Below are positions 24,184-34,825 of a stretch of DNA of 39,144 nucleotides, piece by piece; the first letter of the stretch is position 1; each line of letters begins with the position of its first letter. The notes under the pieces are model-generated. The model worked only from the letters and a program-made list of their open reading frames with translations. It did not search any database and was not told the origin of the DNA. The position numbers and the translations under genes were made by a program. Source of the stretch: Polychytrium aggregatum (lineage: Eukaryota > Chytridiomycota > Chytridiomycetes > Polychytriales); contig NW_026516455.1 in assembly GCF_025602895.1 (NCBI RefSeq), forward strand, positions 1 through 39,144, in the 5' to 3' direction.

Positions 24184-25344
24184 GGCGAGATCTTGTCCAT
24201 AAACCTTCCATTCTCACGCCTTCTGCTCGCCATCGCCCCCCGATATCCATGCCATGCACTCCATCATCGTGTATCCTCCATAGTTCATTGCTGTTCCGTT
24301 CTACTCCGGCTCGCACCGTTTGTCTCTTGCACGATGTCTGCCTCTCCTCGACTGAACTTTTCCATGGTGGCTGATCTTACCCACGCTTCTCCCGCTGCCC
24401 CCGGCCCGGCCCACCCGCTCTTGCACCGTCCCAATGCCGGCCCCACCTCCCTCCACTCTTTTCTTTCTGAGTGCACCACTTTGCGCACCACTCTGGGCCC
24501 TCCCGCCCCGTTTTCAGCCACTCCCCACACGCACTTTTCCGCTGTGACTTGAATGCCATCGCAGACAAGCTCGGATCGATGCGCACCCGATTGTGATTCC
24601 GTTTCGGGCTCGGCACGCCGTAATCTTTCCCACGAGGCACCCTCCTGATCGATGCTCTTGAGCGTACTGGTTGCTCCGATCGCGTGCGTTGGCGCCGCCA
24701 TGCCGGCAAGGATCCCAGAGCGGTGCACGACGGACGGCCTTATCCTCATCGCATATGTTTCATCGTTACCCGGCTCGCCTGGTCCATCCTTTCTTCCGCG
24801 AGACCGGTCCCCGCCGGCCACCCGGACAGTCCACTCAGGCCCGTCCAAAGCCTTTGCAGCTACGCCACGTTTTCGGGTCCGCTCCCACGCGAGAAAGCAC
24901 GAGTCGCTCCATACCTCGCCCGGTGCGACTTTGGGGAGGCCGATCGCTCGCTCTGGACAAAGCCCATGGCCCCACCGTCCATCCACCAATGCGCTCGCCT
25001 TCGTCCAGAGAACCACTTGGGCTTGTTTCCGCCCGCACTGGCCGCCGTGGGCCACTCGGTTTGTGGCTGGTGCTCCCGTTCTGGTTGCGCCGCGGCTGCG
25101 TCAAAGCCCCACAGCCGCGGCTGGTCGTCGGCGCGTGGAGTCGGAGTTCCGTTTCCCACGCGGACACTTTCCTGGCTCCCAACGAAAGCACGCGCGATCT
25201 GTCTCGGTCTTCTGTTCCCAGCATGGTCCTGCGCAAACCCCCATGGCTCTTCATCCGAGTTGCCCTATTCTCCCACGTGGGATGCAGGCCAGGCAGGCTC
25301 GTACCCAACCACCCTCTCGCCCTGCCTTTGGACGGTCCGGAGAG
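24184..25344. other. Long intergenic region upstream of the phosphoesterase
   Basis: About 1.16 kb, C/T-rich on the + strand, with several overlapping open frames on both strands. None shows a recognisable domain, a codon pattern like the neighbours, or plausible exons. It probably holds upstream control sequence of the secreted phosphoesterase. I see no RNA gene or transposon in it. Confidence 0.5.
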
Positions 25345-25353
25345 CATAAATAG
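25345..25353 (+). promoter_or_regulatory. Candidate TATA box of the phosphoesterase gene
   Basis: CATAAATAG lies 57 nt upstream of the ATG at 25410, in an otherwise GC-rich stretch. Position and sequence fit a core promoter with a short 5' leader. Confidence 0.5.
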
Positions 25354-25409
25354 CCGGCCGCGAATAGCCTGCTTTCATCACCACCACTCCTGCACCTTCC
25401 ATCCCAGCA

Positions 25410-27632
25410 ATGAACAGCCCGGTCGTCTGCTCTGCCGCGCTCCTCCTGGTCATTGCCAGGCTGGCTGCTGCCATCTCTTACACCATCACCAACCCTCTGC
25501 CCTGCATTCGCCCCGGCGATCTCATCAAGGTTTCTTGGACTGGCTCCTCCTCGGTCAATTCCCTGGATTGGATCGGCATCTACGCCGATGGCCGCTGCAC
25601 CAACGCCGTTGGTGGTTCTTGCCCCAGCGGCTCTAATGCTTGGCAGCGAGTTGTCTTGACCTCGCCCAACACCGCCAAGAACGGCATCGTCACGGTCGCT
25701 GCCCCGGCTGCCGGTACTTACCGCGCGTACTATCTGCTGAACGATCAGTACCAGATCGGTGCTTTCTCTGCCGCCTTCAAGGTCGATCCCTCGTGCCCTG
25801 CGTCATACACCCTCGGTAGCGTCCCTGCGTGCATCGCTCCCCAGACTGCCATCAGCGTTCCCTGGTCCACTCAAGCCCCCGCTGGCTCTATGGACTGGAT
25901 TGGTCTCTACAAGTCCGGCCGCTGCTCCACCACCTGCCCCTCGGGCTCGGACGCCTGGGCCCGTATCAGCACGGCCAGCCCCAACAATGCCACCCAGGGT
26001 GTCCTCAACATTGTCGTTCCTGCCGAAACCAACCCTCCCTCGTCCTACATGGCCTACTACCTGATCAACGATCTATACACCATCGGCGCCGTTTCGGAGT
26101 CGTTTACTGTCTCCTCGTCCTGCACCCCCATCACTCCTGTGACCCTCACCACTACCGTCAGCTCTGTTGTTGCCGGCGGTTTCCTTACAATCTCCTGGAG
26201 TGGCGCCAATGTGAACGACGCTGATGATCGTATCATGTTCACCTCCAGCGGCGTTCCTTCTAGCACCAACTTCCTTGATGATGCTTGGCAGTACACCTAT
26301 GGCGACCAGACTGCCACCGGCGCCCACCCTCCCGCCAGCGGCTCTGTCTCCATTAAGGCCCCCGCCACCCCTGGTGTCTACACTGCCTACTACTGTATCA
26401 ACAACGGATTCCGGTGCATTGGTTCCGTCAACGTCACTGTCACTGCCCCCAACGTCCAGTGCCGTGCCAGCGGCCAGACTGCCTCGTCCATCAAGAATCT
26501 TATCGTTGTCATCTCCGAGAACCACTCCTTCGACAGCTACTACGGCCACTACTGCCAGGCTCCCGCCGGCAGCAATCCTTCCTGCAACACCGGCCGAAGC
26601 TGCTGCGCTGCTGCCTCTACTGTCTCTGGCGTCTCTGCCACCGTCCTGAACGATGCCTCGAACTTGGCCTTCGACCCCTGCCACTCCTATGCCTGCGAGA
26701 TCTGCGAGATCAACAACGGTGCCATGGACAAGTACATCGGCTCGGGCGGCTGCCCCGGCTCTAGCAACAGCAACTACGCCATCGCTGACGGCTCCTCCAC
26801 TGGTGCCAGCCAGTACTGGCAGTGGGCCTCTGAGTATGCTATCGCAGACCGTTTCTTCCAGTCTGCCCCCGGTGCCTCTTCCCAGAGCGACATGTACTTT
26901 GCTCGTGGCGCCTGGGTCTTCCAGGACAACACCTACGTCCCCGATATTGCTTGGTGCAGCTCCAGCATCCGCATGTACAACGATCCTACCGTCGCCGATC
27001 TCCTGGTTGGATGCAACGTTGGCTTCCGTTTCTATGCCGAGGGCTACAATGCCCCTCGTGTTGCTGGACAGTGCTGGCCCCAGTACTTTGACCCCAGTGA
27101 TGTCCCGTTCCTGTACTACAACAGCCTGGCCCACTCCAGCCAGTCCTCGAGCTACTTCCAAGACTTTACCAACTTTGCCTCTGATGTTGCCAGCGGTAGC
27201 CTGCCGGCCGTCACCTTCGTCAAGCCCCTCGGCACTCGCTGCGAGCACCCCGGCACGTCCAGCATCACCGCCGGCGAGAACTTTAGCCAGGGCATCATCG
27301 ACACCATCATGAACTCGTCCATCTACTCCGAGAATACTCTCATCATCCTTGTTCCGGATGAGTCTGGCGGTTTCCGCGACAGTGTCGCCCCTCCTCCCCG
27401 TAGCGTCGTCGACAACAAGCCCTACGGACCCCGTACTCCCTTCGTCGTCATCGGTGCCGCTGCCAACAAAAACTTCATTTCCCACGTCCCTATGGAGCCC
27501 GCCAGTATCATCCGCTTCATCGAGTCCAACTGGCTCGGCGGCTCTCCCGGCCAGCTCCAGACCCGCGATGCCGTTGTCAACAACATTGGCAGCCTGCTCA
27601 ACATTACTGTCACTGGATATAACTTCCCTTAA
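25410..27632 (+). CDS. Secreted phosphoesterase (phospholipase C/AcpA-like, PF04185) with N-terminal sandwich repeats
   Basis: A single uninterrupted 740-codon frame. Residues 1-21 are a signal peptide (hydrophobic core AALLLVIARLAA). Residues about 22-350 hold two clear tandem modules, each with a DWIGIY/DWIGLY-x-x-GRC motif (about residues 52 and 162) and a YRAYYLLND/YMAYYLIND motif, plus a third, diverged copy (DADDRIMF, VYTAYYCINN). Such DWIGxY...YxxYY modules recall SKICH-like beta-sandwiches. The catalytic part begins at about 361 with IKNLIVVISENHSFDSYYG, has SSQSDMYFARG near 490 and VPDESGGFRDSVAPPP near 648-663; these correspond to the metal-binding EN, nucleophile-region and DExGGFxDxVxPP motifs of bacterial and fungal phospholipase C/acid phosphatases. 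The usual DEHGG histidine is Ser here. Substrate cannot be fixed: phospholipid or phosphomonoester. Lack of introns and strongly C-ending codons set it apart from its neighbours. Confidence 0.85.
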   Translation: MNSPVVCSAALLLVIARLAAAISYTITNPLPCIRPGDLIKVSWTGSSSVNSLDWIGIYADGRCTNAVGGSCPSGSNAWQRVVLTSPNTAKNGIVTVAAPAAGTYRAYYLLNDQYQIGAFSAAFKVDPSCPASYTLGSVPACIAPQTAISVPWSTQAPAGSMDWIGLYKSGRCSTTCPSGSDAWARISTASPNNATQGVLNIVVPAETNPPSSYMAYYLINDLYTIGAVSESFTVSSSCTPITPVTLTTTVSSVVAGGFLTISWSGANVNDADDRIMFTSSGVPSSTNFLDDAWQYTYGDQTATGAHPPASGSVSIKAPATPGVYTAYYCINNGFRCIGSVNVTVTAPNVQCRASGQTASSIKNLIVVISENHSFDSYYGHYCQAPAGSNPSCNTGRSCCAAASTVSGVSATVLNDASNLAFDPCHSYACEICEINNGAMDKYIGSGGCPGSSNSNYAIADGSSTGASQYWQWASEYAIADRFFQSAPGASSQSDMYFARGAWVFQDNTYVPDIAWCSSSIRMYNDPTVADLLVGCNVGFRFYAEGYNAPRVAGQCWPQYFDPSDVPFLYYNSLAHSSQSSSYFQDFTNFASDVASGSLPAVTFVKPLGTRCEHPGTSSITAGENFSQGIIDTIMNSSIYSENTLIILVPDESGGFRDSVAPPPRSVVDNKPYGPRTPFVVIGAAANKNFISHVPMEPASIIRFIESNWLGGSPGQLQTRDAVVNNIGSLLNITVTGYNFP

Positions 27633-28230
27633 ATCCGATCTCGGACACTCTGCGGGGAGATTACTCTGTTGCCCGCTCGCAACGTTCGCGAGAATGAAAC
27701 GAGGCCACGCCCGGTTGGGGCCAGTGGCTGAATTTTCTGGATCCTGAATACACGAGCTTCATTCATCGCATCCCATGTCCGACACCTATATGCGCGATAT
27801 GCTCTGAAACCAATGAAATGGCACTGGAGGAGTTGCAGCGGTGCTATGATAGATACTCCTTTCGAACTTCTGCGACAATGCTTCTGAGGTTGTCCTGTGG
27901 AAAGCATTTGGTTTGTGTGAATATCGTGGTAGTCTATGCATTTGCTGTGGTTGTGGTGATCATAGCTATCATGGCTATTACAGCGATAGTATATGTGCAC
28001 CGCTTTGAACGGGCTACGCGTTGCAGCTACCTTGGTGGGTTGGAGACTCTGCGGCTTCCCCAGTCTGAATGGGTAGATCTTGGTGAATTGGCCAACTCGG
28101 TCCGGGAAGCATGGGCCCGCGAACCTTTCTGGTATCTTGGGCGTCGCTGTTGATGTCCAGAGGCGAGTTAGAAACAATGACTTTCATGCTAGTCCTCCGT
28201 CGCATGATGATGCCTCGGATGTGATTTGAC
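27633..28230. other. Intergenic between convergent genes
   Basis: About 600 bp between the phosphoesterase stop and the TTLL stop. It contains a short GT/TA-rich stretch near 27900-27990. No coding family or RNA gene was recognised. Confidence 0.5.
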
Positions 28231-30955
28231 TCAACCAGAGTCCCGCATGCGCTTACAGGTTCGCCTCGATATGGGGGACCTTGGTGGCTTTGGTGGCTTT
28301 TGATCCAGATTCTGGAGCAAGTGGGTGGGTAGACAAGTGTCAGTTAGAGGTGTGTCGATCTCTCAGCAGTCGTCGCTCAAACATCTGTGTGTGATGCTCA
28401 CCAACACCTCCAGCATGGCGGCTTCTCCATCGCTTTCTTTGATTCCAATAGCAGTCACTACATCATCGAGAAGTGGCTATCAAGGCAAATGAGTGTGGGT
28501 GATGAGCACTGGATCACAACGGACTCGCTCCACGCAATTCGGAGCACTACTCACAATCTTTACATCGAGGTCGGTCTGGGTATCCGCCGCGAGTGCTGGG
28601 CTCAAGTTGACCTCTGATTCAAGTCGAGAAATTAGGATCCCGGGGCAAAAGTGTCGCACTGCACCAAAGCTCCCACGCGCGAACTGGGTGTCTGCACGAT
28701 TTGCGCCATTTACCCAGCAACCATGGTTTCATCGCTTGGTCGAGTAGAATATCTGAAACGTCAGCACAACCAAGATTTCAGAATGCATGATACTACCCAA
28801 TGGAGATTGTGGCTGTGCGACCAGCTCGCTCCTTACCAAACCCATAGAGCTCAAAGCAGCCATTGGACACGGGCTTGATATTTGGTGCCAGCGGGAGCAG
28901 TGTCAAGATGATGAGGCCTTTCATTCTTTCGAACAGGAGCCGTTAGCATCAGGGATTAGATGATGGGGGAATGAATTACGTTTGATTGCCGGTTCAGTCG
29001 CCAATCACCATCTCAGCCCATATCCAGCCACAAGTGCCGCGTTGGTTGAATATTTACTGCAGGCGTACCTGCTCCAAACTCGATCAAAGTCCCATCCGCG
29101 GTTCGAAAAGTAGATTCTGAGCTTTCCAAGGGTCCATTTGCAGCCCGGGCCAACATCGTCTTTGCACGTGTGGAGGGTTGGGCTGTACTTGTTGATGGAT
29201 GTGTTGGTGAGGTGGGCGAATTTGTCCGAGAGACTGTTGATGTCGTAGGGCACCTGGGGAATTTGCGGTCGAGAGTTGCAAGAGCCGACGGTCAGCTTGA
29301 AACATCGCAAACTTCCACCAGGGATATGTGTGGCACAATGGAGGAGTGATCCATGGTCCCATGGAGCACCATCGCAAACTCTCGTGGCCATCGAATCACA
29401 TTGATATCAGTCGTCGTCGGGATACTGCGCTGGATTGTCTCTCCAAGCGAAGTAGCTTTACCGTTGCAAAACGAGTGAGACCCTCCTCGTACAGGTAGAT
29501 TGTGAGCGGGTTGTATGAGCGCACAAGGACATAGCTAAATCGTCGGCGGACATGCATCCAAAGGGACCAGCAGAGTCAGCACTTCGATTGCTTGGAATGA
29601 AAGCAGGCCACCACATATGACACTCGGTCAACTCGCACGAAGGATGCACCAGGAGGATAGGTGTCTGCACGAGGCGGTGTTCGGCTGTGTACCATCGAAT
29701 ATCGTATTTGTAGCCAGATATGACCTGTGGGTCAGAGATGTATCGCTGGACGACGGCACTGGACATATCGGAGGAGTGCGTCAGTTCATTGAAGCCATAG
29801 CTGTTCCGACTGCAGGGGGGCGGGATGCATCGATAGATCAACCCATCCGGCGGAACAGATCAAACGATGTGACGCTGGTCGAGCAACTTGGTGCTGTACG
29901 GCACTTACTGAAAGTCATACGTCAGCTCGGTAAGGTCTCTGAACACAAATATACCTCGTCCACGGCTCAGATCCGCCGGCTTGCAGATCCATGCGCCCTA
30001 TGGTTTGGAGTACGGGCAGAGGAAAAGCATGTCCGAAAATTGAGAATGAAAGAGGAGGAAACACGCAAGGATGCTTCGACGATGGTGAAATCCGTCGGAT
30101 TCGTCCTCCGATGATACCTTTTTACCCTTCTCATCTTCATCAGAGTACACGCGCACAAACTTGGTGTAGTCGTTCGGGAGCGTGAACGTCTGTGGAAAAT
30201 AGTCATAGACGCTTCCATAGATTCCTTTCATCGTACGCAGCAGACGGAAGAGACTGTCCTGTATTTGGCACGTTGGAGCAACGCATCTGTCAGCTCCTGT
30301 TTCGACACATCGGCATCGCCCTGATGCAAGGCTAGCGGCATACTGCAGTGCACAACCTTCTTGGTGATAACGGCCGTGTTCGGAAAGTGATTGATGCGCT
30401 GGAAGGACGAGCAGCTTTCGTAGTCCGACAGGCGGAATCGGCAGCCTTCAGCGTCAACAGGGGTGAGCAGTAAGCATCACGCACAGGTCTGCCTCCCGCG
30501 ATCCAGTTCCCCGAAGCACTTTCGCGCAACTGAGAGTGCATAGAGCGGCGATGGCATGAACCAACCTTTCCACCACAGGTTCCAGTACGGGCTTTCTCCA
30601 GGAACATATGGTTTCCATCCTGCGCGTGCCATGGAAGCGGCCGCCGTGAACAAATGCAATATTTCAGGGCGCCGGCACCAGCCCGAGCGACCATATGCGT
30701 CAGCCACCCAGTGCGCAAACGATGACTGCCGAGTGCATACCTCTTCGCTCGAGCACCTCACGGAGAAGCACCGGCCCGGACTCGGCCATGCGGTAGCAGA
30801 GCGGATATCTCGATGGATCCGACAAGGGGTCGCGGAGGTCTTCCATGCTCTTTGGCGGAGAGGCAACACGGTTGATGCTGCAGTCCACGATGCCAAACAG
30901 CGAAACCTCGAGGGAGGGGTGGTCAGTGGAAGGTGAAATATGCGGCGAGAGCCAG
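28231..30955 (-). CDS. Tubulin-tyrosine ligase-like protein, TTLL2 type (5' end unresolved)
   Basis: ATP-grasp enzyme that adds glutamate to tubulin tails, usually on axonemal microtubules. Exons: about 30741-30955, 30566-30619, 30357-30445, 30118-30258, 29909-29997, 29693-29758, 29462-29534, 29069-29253, 28837-28925, 28714-28752, 28555-28613, 28402-28476, 28231-28311; all junctions from the first donor on keep phase. Blocks in order: [73 protein letters not shown] (ATP-grasp), [85 protein letters not shown]. The DYTKF and GCKWTL signatures fit TTLL2 best. No convincing ATG is in frame upstream of the first exon, so a short 5' exon probably lies between 30956 and 31162. The tail after the core is short and Pro/Lys/Arg-rich. 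Confidence 0.87.
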
Positions 30956-31162
30956 CTGACGAGCAGACTGTCGCTTATGATTGGATGGGTGCATCATGTG
31001 GTTCGTTGGTGATCGGCCATGCCAGGTCTGATGCGAATCGATGTATTTTCATCCAGAAGAAGATCCATAGAGGCAGTGTGGCCGTCACATTCTGTGGAAG
31101 TTGTATTTGTGCTGTGAGGAGATACAGATATGATGACACTCCACGACAGACTAGCTGTCTGG

Positions 31163-32339
31163 TCATCTATTGCCGAGTTCCTCCGTTCGAGAATGCTGTC
31201 CACCAGCCGTATCTGTGCTGCCTTCTTCATCGCTATCGTCGGTGCCGCTGTCATCTTCGTCCTCGCCTTCGTCTTCATCTTCGTCCTCATCTGGACTACT
31301 CTCGCCACCATCACTATCCTCTTCACTATCATATTCAGCGTTATTCTCGACATCGTCTTCAGCTTCGTCGTCGCTCCCATCCTCTCCTTCGGCAAAGAGC
31401 TCGTGGCGAGACTGGGCGGCGTGATTGTAGAGCTCTTGTAAGAGCGACGAGTACATATCGTCGGACTGGACCATGCCCGTCCCGTCCAATGCGGTTTCGT
31501 TGCAGCTTTGGTTTCGATCCAAATCACCCTCTTGCGGAACTTTCTGCCGCTTTTGCAAAGACTCTGGCGCCTCAGACGGCTCGGAGCCAAGGACTTGGAT
31601 TTTGGGCCTCTTGCGAGCCGTCCCCCGTTCGGCGGCCTCATTCGGGTTCAGAGTGATTTCGTCCCCGGTGCGCTCTCGAGCCTTGGGCTCGACATCGAAT
31701 ACGCCGAGCCCCAAATCCTGTACAATATCGTTCGGAATGGTGAGTGGACATGGTGCTGGCAGTGCAAATTTTCACACCCTCGATCGTAGATCCCGAGATT
31801 CCATTGCGATCGGTACGCAGAAGCCCTGGCCGTGGGACATCCATCTACTCCAGGACATGGCCCGACGAGTCGACGACAGTACCATCTGAATGTATCGTGC
31901 TCCTTTGGCGGCGATTTGCTCGATATCGACGCTTTCGCCCTGTTGGATTCGGGCACTAAGCTCCACATTGGCTGCTTGAATCTGGGGCAGGAACTGTCCT
32001 ACTCGCGAAAGCACTGATCGATGGCGCCGGGAGCCATACAGCTGCTGGTGAGTTGCCAGCGGACGAGTGCTGTCCTCGATGCAGGTTCCTGCCCGCAATA
32101 CATACGATCTGAAGGCCCTGTGCTTCTGAATGTCTTGGGCGGCTCTTGGGGCGGCTCGTTCAACAGGAGGGATGCTGAGCAACAATCGGAGGGTGAGCAG
32201 AGCGCATTGACCAGATGGACATGGCTCTGGACCCGGCCCGCCTGAGTCGTTGTGATATCCACTTGCCTGGTGGCTTTTCTCGGATTCCGAGCAGAGACTG
32301 ATCGGCAGTGGGCCGGGCTGGTGGTTGCTGGTCGCTCAT
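31163..32339 (-). CDS. NOPCHAP1-like box C/D snoRNP assembly factor
   Basis: Exons 32267-32339, 32106-32174, 31883-32013 and 31163-31717 join to 275 residues from ATG 32339. The human family member (C12orf45, NOPCHAP1) links NOP58 to the R2TP chaperone during box C/D snoRNP assembly. The matching blocks are LLLNEPPQEPPKTF, LLSRVGQFLPQIQAANVEL and YIQMDLGLGVFD, which correspond in order to the LLIN...KT, LL..V..FLPQ...AN and VIQMDVALF segments of NOPCHAP1. The C-terminal 80 residues are highly acidic (long D/E/S runs), also typical. The first intron uses a GC donor (GCAAGT); the alternative GT donor four bases on would shift the conserved LLLNEPP block out of frame. The resemblance is clear but the family is short and fast-evolving. 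Confidence 0.78.
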
Positions 32340-32597
32340 GAGTTGGCTGCGGTGTTCTTGGTCTGCAGCGATCTGGACAGAGCGGATTGCTTGGCCCTGG
32401 CGCGAAATCGCTCCCCCATGGCCAAAACGAAATCGCTCCCCAGCCGACTCCTTCTGTCCCCGATCTGTTCATCTGGCGACTCTGCGGCACTGGTTCTGCA
32501 GCATCGCCTCTGGTGCCTGCTCTCTTCGCTCCTTCGTCTGTACATCACCCACTGCAAGCGCTCGGATTCTCTGTGGATCTGCCGACAAGCTCACGCC

Positions 32598-33126
32598 ATG
32601 GTCAAGGTCGTTCAGGGCACAATCATCGAGTGGTATGAGCTGCTTCTTCAGACACAGACATCCACCACCCCGATTGCCGATCATGCTCTCAACCGCCCGA
32701 TCCCGTGTTTGGCATACCCCCGTCCCTGTATCTCCCTCGCCCTGCCCTCGCCCTCATCGCCATTCCGAAAGCGACGCCGCCGTCAAGCAGATCATCCTGA
32801 AGCTGGACGAGGTCGACAACATGCACTTTGTTCTCGAGGAGCTCGACGAAACCCATTTGTTTGTCGATAGCTCGTGTATCGAGGTGAGGTCTCAGGCCGA
32901 GGAGCGTGGTGCCGATCATCTGCACGATCTATCGGATATTGGAGGCCGAGCCAGAAATACAGTGCCCAGAAGCACGGGCATCCCGAGCGAAACGGCAGGA
33001 TTCCAGGGCTCTGACAGCTATCGCGCTCTCTGCTTGATTCGTTTGAAGGTTATCCAAAAGTACCTCAACGACATGCTCGAGGCAAGCATCGGTGATGCAT
33101 TTGGTCAAGGGATAGGCAAAGCGTAG
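32598..33126 (+). CDS. TFB5: TFIIH subunit Tfb5 (GTF2H5/TTDA)
   Basis: Smallest TFIIH core subunit; stabilises Tfb2/p52 and is needed for nucleotide excision repair and transcription. Exons 32598-32632, 32772-32883 and 33049-33126 give 74 residues (family 70-75). Begins MVKVVQGTIIECDAAVKQII, then LDETHLFVDSS and the C-terminal helix VIQKYLNDMLEA. The start is certain because MVxVxxGxxIECDxAxKQ is the invariant family opening. The last exon extends the helix by about ten residues. The gene is too small and too split to be seen as one open frame. Confidence 0.93.
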
Positions 33127-33418
33127 CAACAGAATCTCTGCTGACACTGATCTTGCGGATGTTTGCTTTTATCCAAATGTCACAGGAGTATACCTACAAA
33201 GCACAGGATGCCTAGGGACCTTGACCCGAGCCTCTGCTTCAGAAATGCACGCTGGTGTTCCGCAACAATGTATCGATGTGCCCGCCCGACAGATGACCCA
33301 GTCAGCAACAGGCACACCGACAGGGTGGCAGGCTCAATCCGCTGTGCCAGAAGTCAGGCTGTCCGTCGACTGCTTGGTGTGAAAACGAAAGGGCGGCCAT
33401 CGGCTTGGGCCTTTGCCG

Positions 33419-34825
33419 CTACAGCTTCAGATAGCGGAAGATGGCTATCTGGACCAAGCTGAAGACGCCAGAGGTGGCCCAGTACAACACGACAGCCTGG
33501 ATAAAAGAATCGCATCAGCGTTTGCTGCTTCAAGGATATCAAGGAGGGGGGGGAGAGCAAGCACGAGAGGGCCGATGGATTTACGGGACTCTGGAGCAGC
33601 AGTCGAGCCAAGTCTGCGCCATGCGACATTCTTACCATGGGCACATTTGCTGCAATTGGTATCGAAACGATCGCCAGTCCTCGGAAGATCGCCCTCATCA
33701 CCTTCGCGCGGCCAGAGAGCGGGAGCTTGGAAGTATTCAACTGGAGAGTCCTGGTGCATCAGCCAGCTGCACGCCAAGATGGATCGAAGGTCGGCGACGC
33801 CGTCACAATCATCCCTGAACTCGATATGATGCAGATGCGCCAGGGACCCATACCTGGATGGTCGTAAGGTGGCAGAGGCCAATGAAGACAGGAAAGATCA
33901 TGGTCGGATCGGCGGCGCTGAGGTCGACAAACCAGCCGAGCCCGCCCTCGACTATGCCCGGAGCTGGCTGTGGAGGGGTGTCCATCCACGGCAGTGGGAA
34001 GGCCGTGAGCTTCCGAAGAGCAAACGACATGGACACAAAGAGTGGGAGCTGTACCCACGGCACCAAGAAGGTCTTGAGTGGGTGGCAGTTGTGTATCCGG
34101 TAGAGTTCCGTGAGCTTGGCTTGGTACTGGCAGAAGTGACGGAGCCGTGAGCGACGATTGCATGGCGGTCAAGGGCCGAATATTCGCCAGCGATATGTAG
34201 CAGGAGGAGGGCAAAGTCCTTGGCGACATAGATGGGTCCGTAGAGGGCATGTTGCTGTGTCTGGCAATCGGCCGATTCCCTGATCCAACCAAGGAGCCCC
34301 AGCTGGCTTGCCAACAGGAAGAATCTGCGATCGAGTCAGCATCTCCAAGGGAGTGGTGAGGCCCACCTGTTTCTGAAGCGATCGTGCGCCCTGCTCGGCC
34401 GTCCAGGCCTGGTTCCGCTTCACGTCCCGAGTGGCCTGGTGCTTGAGCGTCTCCTCCCATGCCTTGATGATCGGGGCGATGCCCATGAGCCGGCCCAGTC
34501 GCTTGCGCTGGACCAGGGCAAGCGGCAGCGTCGTGACGGATCGAAGCACCACCGTCGAGATGACGATCGTCGCATACCAGGGCAGCCCTGTGAGCGACTG
34601 GAGCGAGATCAGAGCATCGGCCAGAGCGTCGACGGGGTTCGTAACAGAGAGGGACGCCAGTCGTTCCGAGAGCGACTCGGACAAATGGCGGCGCTGTGGA
34701 CGGTTCCATGATCCAAGGGCAAGAACCGGCATCGAGCGACGGGCAGAAGGACCCGGCTGGTACTGGCCGATGGGGTGCAGCCAGCCGTGTATTCGTGCAG
34801 CGGGAAGGACTCGTTGGAGCTGCAT
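33419..34825 (-). CDS. COX18: Cox18/Oxa1-family mitochondrial membrane insertase
   Basis: YidC/Oxa1-family protein of the mitochondrial inner membrane that exports the C-terminal domain of Cox2. Exons 34367-34825, 33854-34126, 33636-33740 and 33419-33496, all phase 0, give 304 residues. The N-terminus from 34825 is Arg-rich and free of acids (a matrix-targeting presequence). Membrane segments: GLPWYATIVISTVVLRSV, FLVPWVQLPLFVSMSFAL, IFPVFIGLCHLTTI, RGLAIVSIPIAANVPM and AVVLYWATSGVFSLVQIAIF, the five-helix Oxa1 pattern. YQAKLTELYRIHNCHPLKTF is the conserved loop before helix 2. The short loop region and absence of the long Oxa1 C-terminal ribosome-binding tail favour Cox18 over Oxa1. An in-frame ATG at 35107 would add 94 residues, including three HHRSVL repeats; the downstream start is preferred because it yields a proper presequence. 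Confidence 0.85.

Noticed and set aside
24285..25055. 256-codon minus-strand frame and overlapping plus-strand frames upstream of the phosphoesterase
   Set aside because: No recognisable domain, several frames open at once, and no exon-like boundaries. Recorded as intergenic.
26073..27485. 470-codon open frame on the minus strand
   Set aside because: It is antisense to the phosphoesterase, whose motifs are clear. GC-rich codons with few A/T third positions leave the opposite strand open; the translation is low-complexity Gly/Val/Ala/Asp with no domain.
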